Notes under the pieces: model-generated
Databases searched by the model: none
Seen by the model: the letters and a program-made list of their open reading frames with translations, nothing else
What the model was told of the DNA's origin: nothing
From: Nannocystis sp.
Lineage (GTDB): Bacteria > Myxococcota_A > Polyangia > Nannocystales > Nannocystaceae
Assembly: GCF_016714285.1 (NCBI RefSeq)
Contig: NZ_JADJNN010000006.1
Span: 62,001-126,000 of the forward strand
Length of the DNA: 64,000 bases
Direction of reading: 5' to 3'
In this document: positions 34,475-41,719 of the stretch, piece after piece
Layout of the letters: each line of letters begins with the position of its first letter
Numbering within the stretch: position 1 is the first letter of the stretch
Made by a program: the position numbers and the translations under genes

Positions 34475-35286
34475 GGCACCGCCGGCTCTTCGACCTGCGC
34501 GTCCGCCACGACTTCCACGCCGGTGGTGGCTCGCCCGACCTCGAGATCGAGCCGCGCAGCTGGCACCCCGGCGGCGCCCGGGCGCTCGCTCGCCACCGCT
34601 TATTGGCCCGCCCGCGACCCGACGGCCTCGAGATCCTCGCCGAGCTCGACGCCCACGGCGACCCCCAGATCCACCTCGCCGACGACCTGACCCTCGGCTT
34701 CGACGTCCGTGTGACCGGCCCGGACTTTGTGCATACCACCGACCCCGATCCCTGGACCGGGCTCGCCGCCCCGACCTATCGCGGCTCGGCGCCCGCAGGC
34801 GGCGCCCTGACCCTCGGTCCGGCGAGCACGCCGCACCCGAAGGACGTCGCCGCCGGTATCGAGATATCCGGGATCACCCCCGCCTGGCTGACCGCGCCGC
34901 CGCGCTTCACCCTCGATCTCCCGGCCCGACGCGCGCTGTGGGTCTATTACCTGTGTACGACCCGCAGCAACGGCGCCTCGCCACAGATCCACGATCTCGA
35001 GCCGACGCGGGCCCTCGCGTTCCAGGGCGAGCAGCTGGCACCGGAGACCGACGATCCCATCGGACAGCGATTGCTGGCGAGGAACCCCGAGCGCCGCTGC
35101 TACCGGTTCACCTCGGCCCGGCCGATCGCCTGCCAGCGCGCCCCCCTGCGCCAGCTCGCGCTCATGCTCGGCCAGGATCTGCTGATCCAGGACCTCCCCA
35201 ACCCCGCCATCCAGAGCCACGCAACCCTCAAGGTCGGGCCCGCGAAAGAGCCCAGCAACACCCTGTTCCGCGTCATCGAGTACTGA
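34471..35286 (+). CDS. Unrecognised protein in eCIS operon between DUF4255 and sheath genes
   Basis: 271 residues from a GTG that overlaps the DUF4255 stop. No family is recognised. The N-terminal half is predicted beta-rich (RLFDLRVRHDFHAGG, LEIEPRSW, LTLGFDVRVTGPDFVHTTD), there is a FTLDLPARRALWVYYLC strand pair in the middle, and the C-terminus is RCYRFTSARPIACQ ... LFRVIEY. No signal peptide or membrane segment. Its fixed position next to the terminator and sheath suggests a structural or cap role, but this is context only. Proteins of similar size occupy the same slot in other eCIS loci, usually labelled hypothetical. Confidence 0.72.
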   Translation: MRHRRLFDLRVRHDFHAGGGSPDLEIEPRSWHPGGARALARHRLLARPRPDGLEILAELDAHGDPQIHLADDLTLGFDVRVTGPDFVHTTDPDPWTGLAAPTYRGSAPAGGALTLGPASTPHPKDVAAGIEISGITPAWLTAPPRFTLDLPARRALWVYYLCTTRSNGASPQIHDLEPTRALAFQGEQLAPETDDPIGQRLLARNPERRCYRFTSARPIACQRAPLRQLALMLGQDLLIQDLPNPAIQSHATLKVGPAKEPSNTLFRVIEY

Positions 35287-35300
35287 CCCGAGAGAGCACC

Positions 35301-36611
35301 ATGCCCACGTACCACACCCCAGGCGTCTACGTAGAAGAGCTCTCGACCTTGCCACCCTCGGTGGCTGAGGTCGCGACGGCGATCCCCGCGTTCATCGGCT
35401 TCACCGAGAAGGGCGCGCCCGACGGCGTGGAGATCGCACAGATCAGCACACTCCTCGAGTACGAGCTGCGCTTCGGCAAGGCCAGACCGACGGCCTTCAC
35501 GGTCGACGCCGACGACAAGCTCAGCCCCTCCGGACCGACCCTCCCGGCGACCAAGCTGCACTACGCGATCAGCCTCTACTTCCGCAACGGCGGCGGACGC
35601 TGCTATGTGGTCTCGATCGGCAATCACAGCTCGCCGCCCACCGCCGAGCGCTTCACCAACGGCCTCGCCGCGCTCGAGCGTGAGGACGAGCCGACCCTGA
35701 TCGTGGCGCCCGACCTGATCGCGCTCGCACCGACCGAGTACCACGCGGTGTGCCAGCAGATGCTCGCGCTGTGCAAGAAGCTCGGCGACCGCTTCGCCAT
35801 CCTCGACGTCCAGGCCGGCGACGTGGCCGCGTTCCGCGACAACATCGGCACCGCCGACCTCGCCTACGGCGCCGCGTATCACCCTTACATCGTCACCGCG
35901 CTGACCCACCGCTATGACGAGCAGCAGGTCACCCTCAGCGAGGGCGACAAGCAGACGACCCTCGCCGCGATCGCCACCACCAACACCAGCCGCTACAACC
36001 GGATCAAGAAGCAGCTCGCCGAGCAGCGGGTCATCCTCCCGCCGAGCGCCGCGATCGCCGGCATCTACGCGCGCACCGACCGCGAGCGCGGCGTCTGGAA
36101 GGCGCCCGCCAACGTCAGCCTGAGCGCCGTCGTCGGCCCGACCGTGCAGATCACCCACGAGCAGCAAGAGGGCCTCAACGTCGATCCCAGCTCCGGCAAG
36201 TCGATCAACGCGATCCGGGCCTTCCCCGGCAAGGGCACGCTCGTGTGGGGCGCCCGGACCCTGGCCGGCAACGACAACGAGTGGCGCTACGTCCCGATCC
36301 GTCGCCTCTTCATCATGATCGAGGAGTCGGCCCGCAAGGCGACCTCCTTCGCCGTGTTCGAGCCCAATGACGCGACCACCTGGCTCAAGGTCAAGGGTAT
36401 GCTCGAGAGCTACCTCTACGGCCTGTGGGAGCAGGGCGCGCTGCAGGGCAGCACGCCGGAGGCGGCCTACTACGTCAACGTCGGCCTCGGCAAGACCATG
36501 AGCCAGCAGGACGTGCTGGAGGGCAAGATGGTCGTCGAGATCGCGGTCGCGGCCGTGCGCCCGGCCGAGTTCATCATCCTGCGGTTCTCACACAAGCTGA
36601 TCGAGGCCTAG
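35301..36611 (+). CDS. Contractile sheath protein (Afp2-4/Pvc2-like)
   Basis: 436 residues. N-terminal TPGVYVEELSTLPPSVAEVATAIPAFIGFTE is the hallmark of phage and eCIS tail sheaths, and the C-terminal RRLFIMIEESARKATSFAVFEPND with the final VRPAEFIILRFSHK is the conserved strand-exchange core of subtilisin-unlike sheaths. It polymerises around the inner tube and contracts. Only one sheath gene is present, while Afp and PVC loci have three. 14 bases follow the previous gene. Confidence 0.93.
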   Translation: MPTYHTPGVYVEELSTLPPSVAEVATAIPAFIGFTEKGAPDGVEIAQISTLLEYELRFGKARPTAFTVDADDKLSPSGPTLPATKLHYAISLYFRNGGGRCYVVSIGNHSSPPTAERFTNGLAALEREDEPTLIVAPDLIALAPTEYHAVCQQMLALCKKLGDRFAILDVQAGDVAAFRDNIGTADLAYGAAYHPYIVTALTHRYDEQQVTLSEGDKQTTLAAIATTNTSRYNRIKKQLAEQRVILPPSAAIAGIYARTDRERGVWKAPANVSLSAVVGPTVQITHEQQEGLNVDPSSGKSINAIRAFPGKGTLVWGARTLAGNDNEWRYVPIRRLFIMIEESARKATSFAVFEPNDATTWLKVKGMLESYLYGLWEQGALQGSTPEAAYYVNVGLGKTMSQQDVLEGKMVVEIAVAAVRPAEFIILRFSHKLIEA

Positions 36612-36653
36612 CGCCCCGCCGAACCAACAAAACCCAAACCGAGGGCGAATCAA

Positions 36654-37127
36654 GTGGCAGTCTCCATTGAATCCATCAAGACCGATTACCCGCTCCCCGT
36701 ATACAACTACCGCGTCGAGATCGGCGGCGAAGCGGTGGCATTCTCGGAGGTCTCTGGGCTCAGCATCGCCTATGAGACCACCACGTATCTCGCGAGCCCG
36801 ACGACCCGCGGCGCGCCGGGACCCGACATGATGATCATGCCCGCCCAGCCGGTCGCGCCGACGATCACCCTGCGCCGGGGCATCGTCCGCAAGACCAGCA
36901 TCAAGCACCTCTACGCCTGGCTCCGTACGGTGCAGATCAATCAGATCGAGAAGAAGGACGTGTTCGTCCGCCTCTGCGACGAGAAGGGCGAGGCCGTCGT
37001 CTCGTGGAAGATCGGCAACGCCTTCCCGGTCAAGCTCGACGCCCCGACCTTCGACGCCAAGTCCAACGACGCGGCGATCGAGACCATGGAGCTCAAGGGC
37101 GACTACATCACGATCGAGGAGGCCTGA
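36654..37127 (+). CDS. Inner tube protein 1 (gp19/Pvc1-like)
   Basis: 157 residues from GTG. Matches the phage T4 gp19-type tube family: DYPLPVYNYRVEIGGEAVAFSEVSGLSIAYETTTY, WLRTVQINQIEKKDVFVRLCDE and the typical ending FPVKLDAPTFDAKSNDAAIETMELKGDYI. It is probably the major tube subunit because it follows the sheath gene and carries the canonical length and termini. The 42-base gap after the sheath gene is the longest in the operon's first half. Confidence 0.92.
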   Translation: MAVSIESIKTDYPLPVYNYRVEIGGEAVAFSEVSGLSIAYETTTYLASPTTRGAPGPDMMIMPAQPVAPTITLRRGIVRKTSIKHLYAWLRTVQINQIEKKDVFVRLCDEKGEAVVSWKIGNAFPVKLDAPTFDAKSNDAAIETMELKGDYITIEEA

Positions 37128-37132
37128 TCCGC

Positions 37133-37576
37133 GTGCCCCACTCCCTGCCCGAGCAGCGCGCGAGCTATCCGCTCGCGGCCTACAACTTCCGGGTCCTGCT
37201 CGACGCGAAGGCGCTGAGCTTCGCCCGGGTCTCGGGCCTGCAACGTGAGCACCAGTTCGTGACCTACCGCCACGGCCTCAGCTGCATCGAGGGCGAACTG
37301 CTGGCCAAGTATCGCATCGACAAGTACGTGCCCGTGACGCTCGAGCGCGGCAGCACCATCGGCGCCAGCTTCCTGCACGAGTGGCTCGAGCAGCGGAGCC
37401 CTCGCGTCCTGCAGATCGACCTGTGCGACGCCAGCGGCGCGCCCGTGCTGGCCTGGCGGATCGCCCGCGCCTTCGCCGTCAAGCTCACCGCGCCGACCTT
37501 CGACGCGCGCACCAACGAGGTCGCCATCGACAGCCTCGAGATCATGGCCGCGGGCATCTCGATCGTGCACCTCTGA
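37133..37576 (+). CDS. Inner tube protein 2 (gp19-like)
   Basis: 147 residues starting at GTG (VPHSLPEQRASYPLAAYNFRVLL). Same fold as tube protein 1 (FARVSGLQREHQFVTYRHG, FAVKLTAPTFDARTNEVAIDSLEIMAAGI) but shorter and lacking the central insertion. In Afp/PVC particles distinct tube paralogues form the layer next to the baseplate, which is the likely role. It begins 5 bases after the tube 1 gene. Confidence 0.88.
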   Translation: MPHSLPEQRASYPLAAYNFRVLLDAKALSFARVSGLQREHQFVTYRHGLSCIEGELLAKYRIDKYVPVTLERGSTIGASFLHEWLEQRSPRVLQIDLCDASGAPVLAWRIARAFAVKLTAPTFDARTNEVAIDSLEIMAAGISIVHL

Positions 37577-37586
37577 GAGCCTCCCC

Positions 37587-38069
37587 ATGAGTCTGCCCAT
37601 CCCTCCGCTCACGCTCGACCCCCTGATCGGCCCGGCCCTCGGCTTCCGCTTCGCCGTGTTCTTCTTCGCCGGCGGCGCCGTGCCCAACCCGATCGACATC
37701 CGCTTCCAGCGGGTCTCCGGTCTGTCCGCCAGCATCGACACGACGACCGTCATCGAGGGCGGCCAGAACCTCTACACCCACCGCCTGCCCACCCGGGTCG
37801 GCTACGCCAACCTCGTGCTCGAGCGCGGCTTCGTGGTCGGTTCACCGCTCAACCTCGAGTTCAACGCGGCGATGAGCCTCTTCAAGTTCGCCCCGAGCAA
37901 CGTGATCGTCACGCTCCTGAGCGAGCGCCACCTGCCCCTCGCCGCCTGGCTGTTCATCAAGGCCTACCCGGTCCGCTGGGCCACCGCCGACCTCGACGCC
38001 AACGACGAGCGCCTGCTGATCGACACCATGGAGCTCGCCTACACCCGCATGCAGGCGCTCCGGATCTGA
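37587..38069 (+). CDS. Tube-family protein 3 (Afp5/Pvc5-like tube-baseplate adaptor)
   Basis: 160 residues. GFRFAVFFFAGG, IRFQRVSGLSASIDTTTVIEGG, ANLVLERGFV and WATADLDANDERLLIDTMELAYTRM place it in the gp19-related tail-tube family, most like the Afp5/Pvc5 layer between tube and spike hub. It lies 10 bases after tube 2 and 2 bases before the DUF5908-like gene. Confidence 0.85.
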   Translation: MSLPIPPLTLDPLIGPALGFRFAVFFFAGGAVPNPIDIRFQRVSGLSASIDTTTVIEGGQNLYTHRLPTRVGYANLVLERGFVVGSPLNLEFNAAMSLFKFAPSNVIVTLLSERHLPLAAWLFIKAYPVRWATADLDANDERLLIDTMELAYTRMQALRI

Positions 38070-38071
38070 CC

Positions 38072-38284
38072 ATGACCATCGAGATCCGCCAGCTCGTCAT
38101 CCGCGCCGTCGCCGAGGCCCGCCCCGCGGCGGCCCAGGCCCGCGTCAGCCTGCCCGCGAGCACAACCGGCCCGGAGCCCGCGCAGCCGCCCGCGGCGGCG
38201 ACCCCCGCGGCCGACCACGAATCGCTGGTCGCCGCCTGCGTCCGCGAGGTCCTGCGCGAGCTCCGGCGGTCGAGCGAACGGTGA
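38072..38284 (+). CDS. Small DUF5908-like eCIS protein (Pvc6 position)
   Basis: 70 residues: a conserved N-terminal strand MTIEIRQLVIRAVAEA, an Ala/Pro-rich linker and a C-terminal helix (SLVAACVREVLRELRR). The N-terminal motif and location match the DUF5908/Afp6-Pvc6 small proteins that occur between the tube and the LysM hub gene in eCIS loci. Function is unknown; a chaperone or minor baseplate part is possible. Confidence 0.75.
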   Translation: MTIEIRQLVIRAVAEARPAAAQARVSLPASTTGPEPAQPPAAATPAADHESLVAACVREVLRELRRSSER

Positions 38285-38300
38285 GCCCAGGGGACGAATC

Positions 38301-39047
38301 ATGGCACTGGGAAACCTGTTCAAGCTCGCCAAGCTCACCGTCGAGGCCTACACCGACATCGAGCGCACAAAGCCGCTTGGCGGCGGCATCCACGGCGGCA
38401 ACACCCTCGAGGTGATGTACAACCCCGAGACCCTCGCGACCCGCCACGAGGTCGCCTTTCACGCCAAGAAGGGCATCTCGACCCACGGGGCGCAGACCCG
38501 CTGGTCCCACAGCGCCGCCGAGGAGCTCACCGTCAAGCTCGTCTTCGACGGCACCAACGTCGGCTACTTCGGCGTCGAGCTGGTCCGCCAGGTGCCCACG
38601 GTCGCCGTGTGGATCAAGGCGTTCCTGTCGCTATGTTATGACGTCCAGAGCACCTCGCACGAGACCGCGTATCTCCGGCTCCGCTGGAACAAGGGCGTGC
38701 TCGGGACCGCGGGCTTCGAGTGCCGGCTCAAGTCCGCGGATATCCAGTACACCGCGTTCGAGCGCGACGGCTCGCCGCTGCGCGCCGAGATCACCGCCAC
38801 CTTCATTCAGGCCCTCGACCCGAAGAAGAACGCCCAGAAGCTGCGCCTCTCCTCCCCCGACCTGACCCACCGCCTCGTCGTCCGCGAGGGCGACACCCTG
38901 CCGCTGCTATGTCAGCAGATCTACGGCTCGGCCGCCCACTACCTGCGGGTCGCCCAGGTCAACGGCCTCGATAACTTCCGCGACCTGAGCGTCGGCCAGG
39001 AGCTGTTCTTCCCGCCCTTCGAGCGCCCGGAGCGAGGCTCGCCGTGA
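38301..39047 (+). CDS. LysM-containing tube-initiator/hub protein (Afp7/Pvc7-like)
   Basis: 248 residues. The body (LEVMYNPETLATRHEVAFHAKK, ELTVKLVFDGTNVG, FECRLKSADIQYTAFERDG, ADITATFIQALD-like strand) matches the CIS tube protein family, and the C-terminal about 50 residues (HRLVVREGDTLPLLCQQIYG, VNGLDNFRDLSVGQELFFPP) form a LysM-like module as in T4 gp53/Afp7. It should connect the tube to the spike and wedges. Its stop overlaps the spike start (GTGA). Confidence 0.88.
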   Translation: MALGNLFKLAKLTVEAYTDIERTKPLGGGIHGGNTLEVMYNPETLATRHEVAFHAKKGISTHGAQTRWSHSAAEELTVKLVFDGTNVGYFGVELVRQVPTVAVWIKAFLSLCYDVQSTSHETAYLRLRWNKGVLGTAGFECRLKSADIQYTAFERDGSPLRAEITATFIQALDPKKNAQKLRLSSPDLTHRLVVREGDTLPLLCQQIYGSAAHYLRVAQVNGLDNFRDLSVGQELFFPPFERPERGSP

Positions 39048-40663
39048 AGCTCTCCACGGCCACGATCAAGAGCGAGGGCCTGGTGATGCCGGCCGAGGTC
39101 GAGCTGCTCTCGATCGAGGTCCGCAAGCAGCTCGACCGCGTCCCCGAGGCCAAGCTGGTGCTCGTCGACGGCAGCGTGGCGGCCGGCAAGTTCGGCCTCA
39201 GCAACAGCGACTTCTTCGCGCCGGGCAAGCGCGTGCAGATCCTCCTGCGCTACGGCGACGGCAAGGACCAGCAGATCTTCGCCGGGCTCGTCGTGCGCCA
39301 CAGCGTCGAGGCCCGCGACGACGCCTCGGAGCTGCGCGTCGAGCTCAAGGACGCCGCCCACGCGATGACCCGCGCGCGCCGCAGCGCGGTCTACCACGAC
39401 CAGCGCGACGACGAGGTCATCAGCGCATTGATCGGCAACGCCGGCCTCCGACGCGGCAAGGTCGATCGCAGCGCCGTCACCCACCGCCAGCTGGTCCAGC
39501 ACAACGCCAGCGACTGGGACTTCCTGCTCTCGCGCGCCGACGTCAACGGCCTGGTCGTGATCGTCGACGACGGCGAGGTCTCGGCCCGGGCGATGGGCGC
39601 CGCCGGGACCGTCAAGGCCAGCTTCACCTACGGCCTCTCCGAGATCGCCGAGCTCAGCCTCGAGCTCGACGGCAGCAGCCAGTGGGGCGCCGTCACCAGC
39701 ACCGCGTGGGACCCCGCCAACGTCGCCCCGGCCGCCCCCACGACCGGCGATCCGCTGCGCGTCGCCGCCGGCAACCTCGACGTCAACGCCCTCGCGGCCA
39801 AGCTCGGCGGCGCCAGCTACACCCTCCTCATGCCGGCCTCGCTGGCCGCGGACGAGCTCAAGGCCTGGGCCGACGCCCGCCTCGCCCGCAGTCGCCTCGC
39901 GCTGCTGCGCGGACGCCTGGTGGTCGCCGGCGACGCCGGCCTGCGGCCCTTCGATCGCGTCAAGCTCGAAGGCGTCGGCGAGCGCTTCAACGGCACGCTC
40001 CTGGTCGGCGGCGTGATCCATCGCGTCGACGCCGACGGCTGGTGGACCGAGCTCCAGATCGGCCTGTCCCCCGAGTGGTTCGCGCGCAGGCCCGACATCG
40101 CCGATCCGCCGGCCGGCGGCCTGCTGCCGCCCGCGACGCAGCTGCAGATCGGCGTCGCCCAGGCCTTCGAGCGCGACCCCGACGGCGAGTTTCGCCTGCG
40201 CGTCCAGGTGCCCGGGCAAGACCCCTTGTGGGCCCGCCTGGCCCGCCCGGACGCCGGCGACAGGCGCGGCGACTGCTTCTGGCCCGAGCCCGGTGACGAG
40301 GTCGTCGTCGGCTTCCTCGGCGGCGACCCGCGCCAGGCCGTCGTCCTCGGGTCCCTGTTCGGCGGGGCCAGGCCGCCCCCGAACGGCGAGGAGCCCGGCG
40401 ACGGCAACGACCGACGCGCCATCGTCAGCCGCTCCGGCGTGAAGATCGGCATCGACGACAAGCAGGTCGCGCTGACCCTCCAGACCCCCGGGGGCAACAG
40501 CGTCGTCATCGACGACGACGCCAAGGCCATCACCATCACCGACCAACACGGCAATACCATCACCATGGATTCGCGCGGCATCACGCTGAAGAGCGCCAGC
40601 GACCTCGCCATCGAGGCCGCCGGCAAGGTGGTGATCAAGGGATCCACCGTCGATATCCAATGA
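39044..40663 (+). CDS. VgrG-like central spike (Afp8/Pvc8)
   Basis: 539 residues from GTG. The N-terminal gp27-like hub (LLSIEVRKQLDRVPEAKLVLVDG, VQILLRYGDGKDQQIFAGLV, YHDQRDDEVISALI, HNASDWDFLLSRADVNGLVV) is followed by the phage-baseplate V / gp5 OB-fold (about 360-450: FRLRVQVPGQDPLWARLA, PEPGDEVVVGFLGGDPRQAVVLGSLF) and a C-terminal beta-helix needle (NSVVIDDDAKAITITDQHGN, IEAAGKVVIKGSTVDIQ). It forms the trimeric puncturing spike that carries the PAAR-like tip. Confidence 0.93.
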   Translation: MKLSTATIKSEGLVMPAEVELLSIEVRKQLDRVPEAKLVLVDGSVAAGKFGLSNSDFFAPGKRVQILLRYGDGKDQQIFAGLVVRHSVEARDDASELRVELKDAAHAMTRARRSAVYHDQRDDEVISALIGNAGLRRGKVDRSAVTHRQLVQHNASDWDFLLSRADVNGLVVIVDDGEVSARAMGAAGTVKASFTYGLSEIAELSLELDGSSQWGAVTSTAWDPANVAPAAPTTGDPLRVAAGNLDVNALAAKLGGASYTLLMPASLAADELKAWADARLARSRLALLRGRLVVAGDAGLRPFDRVKLEGVGERFNGTLLVGGVIHRVDADGWWTELQIGLSPEWFARRPDIADPPAGGLLPPATQLQIGVAQAFERDPDGEFRLRVQVPGQDPLWARLARPDAGDRRGDCFWPEPGDEVVVGFLGGDPRQAVVLGSLFGGARPPPNGEEPGDGNDRRAIVSRSGVKIGIDDKQVALTLQTPGGNSVVIDDDAKAITITDQHGNTITMDSRGITLKSASDLAIEAAGKVVIKGSTVDIQ

Positions 40664-40677
40664 AGTCAAGAGGACCC

Positions 40678-40854
40678 ATGAACAAGATCGATCTGCAACT
40701 CTCCATCGACGACACCAACCTCATCCTCGAGGCCCTCGGCCAGCTCCCCTTCGCCCGCGTGTTCCAGCTGATCGCGCGGGTCCAGGAGCAGGCCCGGGCC
40801 CAGCTCGCCGCCGCCGATCGAGCCCAGGCGGGCGGCCCGGAGCGCGGCGAATGA
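40678..40854 (+). CDS. Small conserved eCIS/phage baseplate-associated protein
   Basis: 58 residues: a predicted strand (NKIDLQLSIDDTNLILEAL) and helix (FARVFQLIARVQEQARAQLA). ATG 40678 is preferred because AAGAGGA lies just upstream; an ATG at 40660 overlapping the spike stop would add six residues. Small proteins of this type occur next to spike genes in phages and eCIS loci, without known function. Its stop overlaps the gp25 start (ATGA). Confidence 0.72.
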   Translation: MNKIDLQLSIDDTNLILEALGQLPFARVFQLIARVQEQARAQLAAADRAQAGGPERGE

Positions 40855-41279
40855 GCGCTCCACAGCCACGGCCGACCTCGTTCCTCGGCACCGGGTGGAG
40901 CTTCCCCCCGGCCTTCGCCGCCGGCGGAGCCGAGCTCGCGCTCGTCTCCGGCGTCGATGACATCCACCAGTCGATCGAGGTCCTGCTGGCCACCCGCCTC
41001 GGCGAGCGACCGATGCACGAGGGCTTCGGCTGCGCCCTCGACGATCTGCTCTTCGAGGAGGTCGACCAGGCCCTCGTCAATCGCATCACCACCATGATCA
41101 GCGACGCGATCCTCCGCCACGAGCCGCGCATCGCCCTGCACGACCTCGACGTCAGCCAGAGCCGGGCCGACGCCGGCCTGCTCGAGATCCGCCTCGACTA
41201 CGTCGTGCTCGGCACCAACTCCCGCTTCAACATGGTCTTCCCGTTCTATCTCAACGAGGCCGTCAGCCCCGGACTGTGA
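40851..41279 (+). CDS. gp25-like baseplate wedge protein (Afp9/Pvc9)
   Basis: 142 residues with the gp25/GPW lysozyme-like fold signatures: GTGWSFPPAF, VSGVDDIHQSIEVLLATRLGERPMHEGFGC and DAILRHEPRIALHDLDVS. The E-P-R motif (HEPRI) that anchors the sheath initiation in T4 gp25 is present. It links the wedge to the first sheath ring. Confidence 0.93.
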   Translation: MSAPQPRPTSFLGTGWSFPPAFAAGGAELALVSGVDDIHQSIEVLLATRLGERPMHEGFGCALDDLLFEEVDQALVNRITTMISDAILRHEPRIALHDLDVSQSRADAGLLEIRLDYVVLGTNSRFNMVFPFYLNEAVSPGL

Positions 41280-41282
41280 GCC

Positions 41283-41717
41283 ATGGCCGACTACGTGCTC
41301 ATCGACGGCGACCAGGCGCTGTTCCTCCCGAGCTTCGGCGCGGCGACCGTGGTCGTGCAGCCCGGCACGCTGCGCGCCAGCGGACCCGCCACCCTCGCCG
41401 CGAAGAGCCTCTGCGTCGTCGGCGACGAGGCCAGCGTCTCGGTCCGCGGCTGCATCTACACCACCCCGCAATACTCGATCCCCGGCACCGGCACCCTCGA
41501 GATCGAGGCCCTGGCCGGCGATCAGCAGGCCCAAAAGACCGCCACGGGCGCGACCCGGTGGCTGCTCGTCGGCGGCAGCTTCACCGCCCGATTCGTCGTC
41601 CAGAGCCCGGCCAAGCAGCCACCTCCGGGCCCTGGCGCGCCCATCCCCGATGCCACGCCGCAGTACGCCGGCAGCGGGAATTTCGTCACCACGAACACCA
41701 AGCTCCGCGGGGTCTGA
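41283..41717 (+). CDS. PAAR-like spike-tip protein (Afp10/Pvc10 position)
   Basis: 144 residues, Gly/Val/Thr-rich beta protein (MADYVLIDGDQALFLPSFGA, LAAKSLCVVGDEASVSVRG, YSIPGTGTLEIEAL) with a Pro-rich segment (PAKQPPPGPGAPIPDATPQY). The length, composition and slot between gp25 and the first large wedge gene match Afp10/Pvc10 spike-tip proteins, but classical PAAR motifs are not obvious, so this is mainly context. Three bases separate it from gp25. Confidence 0.68.
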   Translation: MADYVLIDGDQALFLPSFGAATVVVQPGTLRASGPATLAAKSLCVVGDEASVSVRGCIYTTPQYSIPGTGTLEIEALAGDQQAQKTATGATRWLLVGGSFTARFVVQSPAKQPPPGPGAPIPDATPQYAGSGNFVTTNTKLRGV

Positions 41718-41719
41718 TC

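Noticed and set aside
36654..38069. Tube genes 1-3 as duplicated copies of the same gene
   Set aside because: They differ in length and inserts and match separate layers of the Afp/PVC tube; not recent duplicates.
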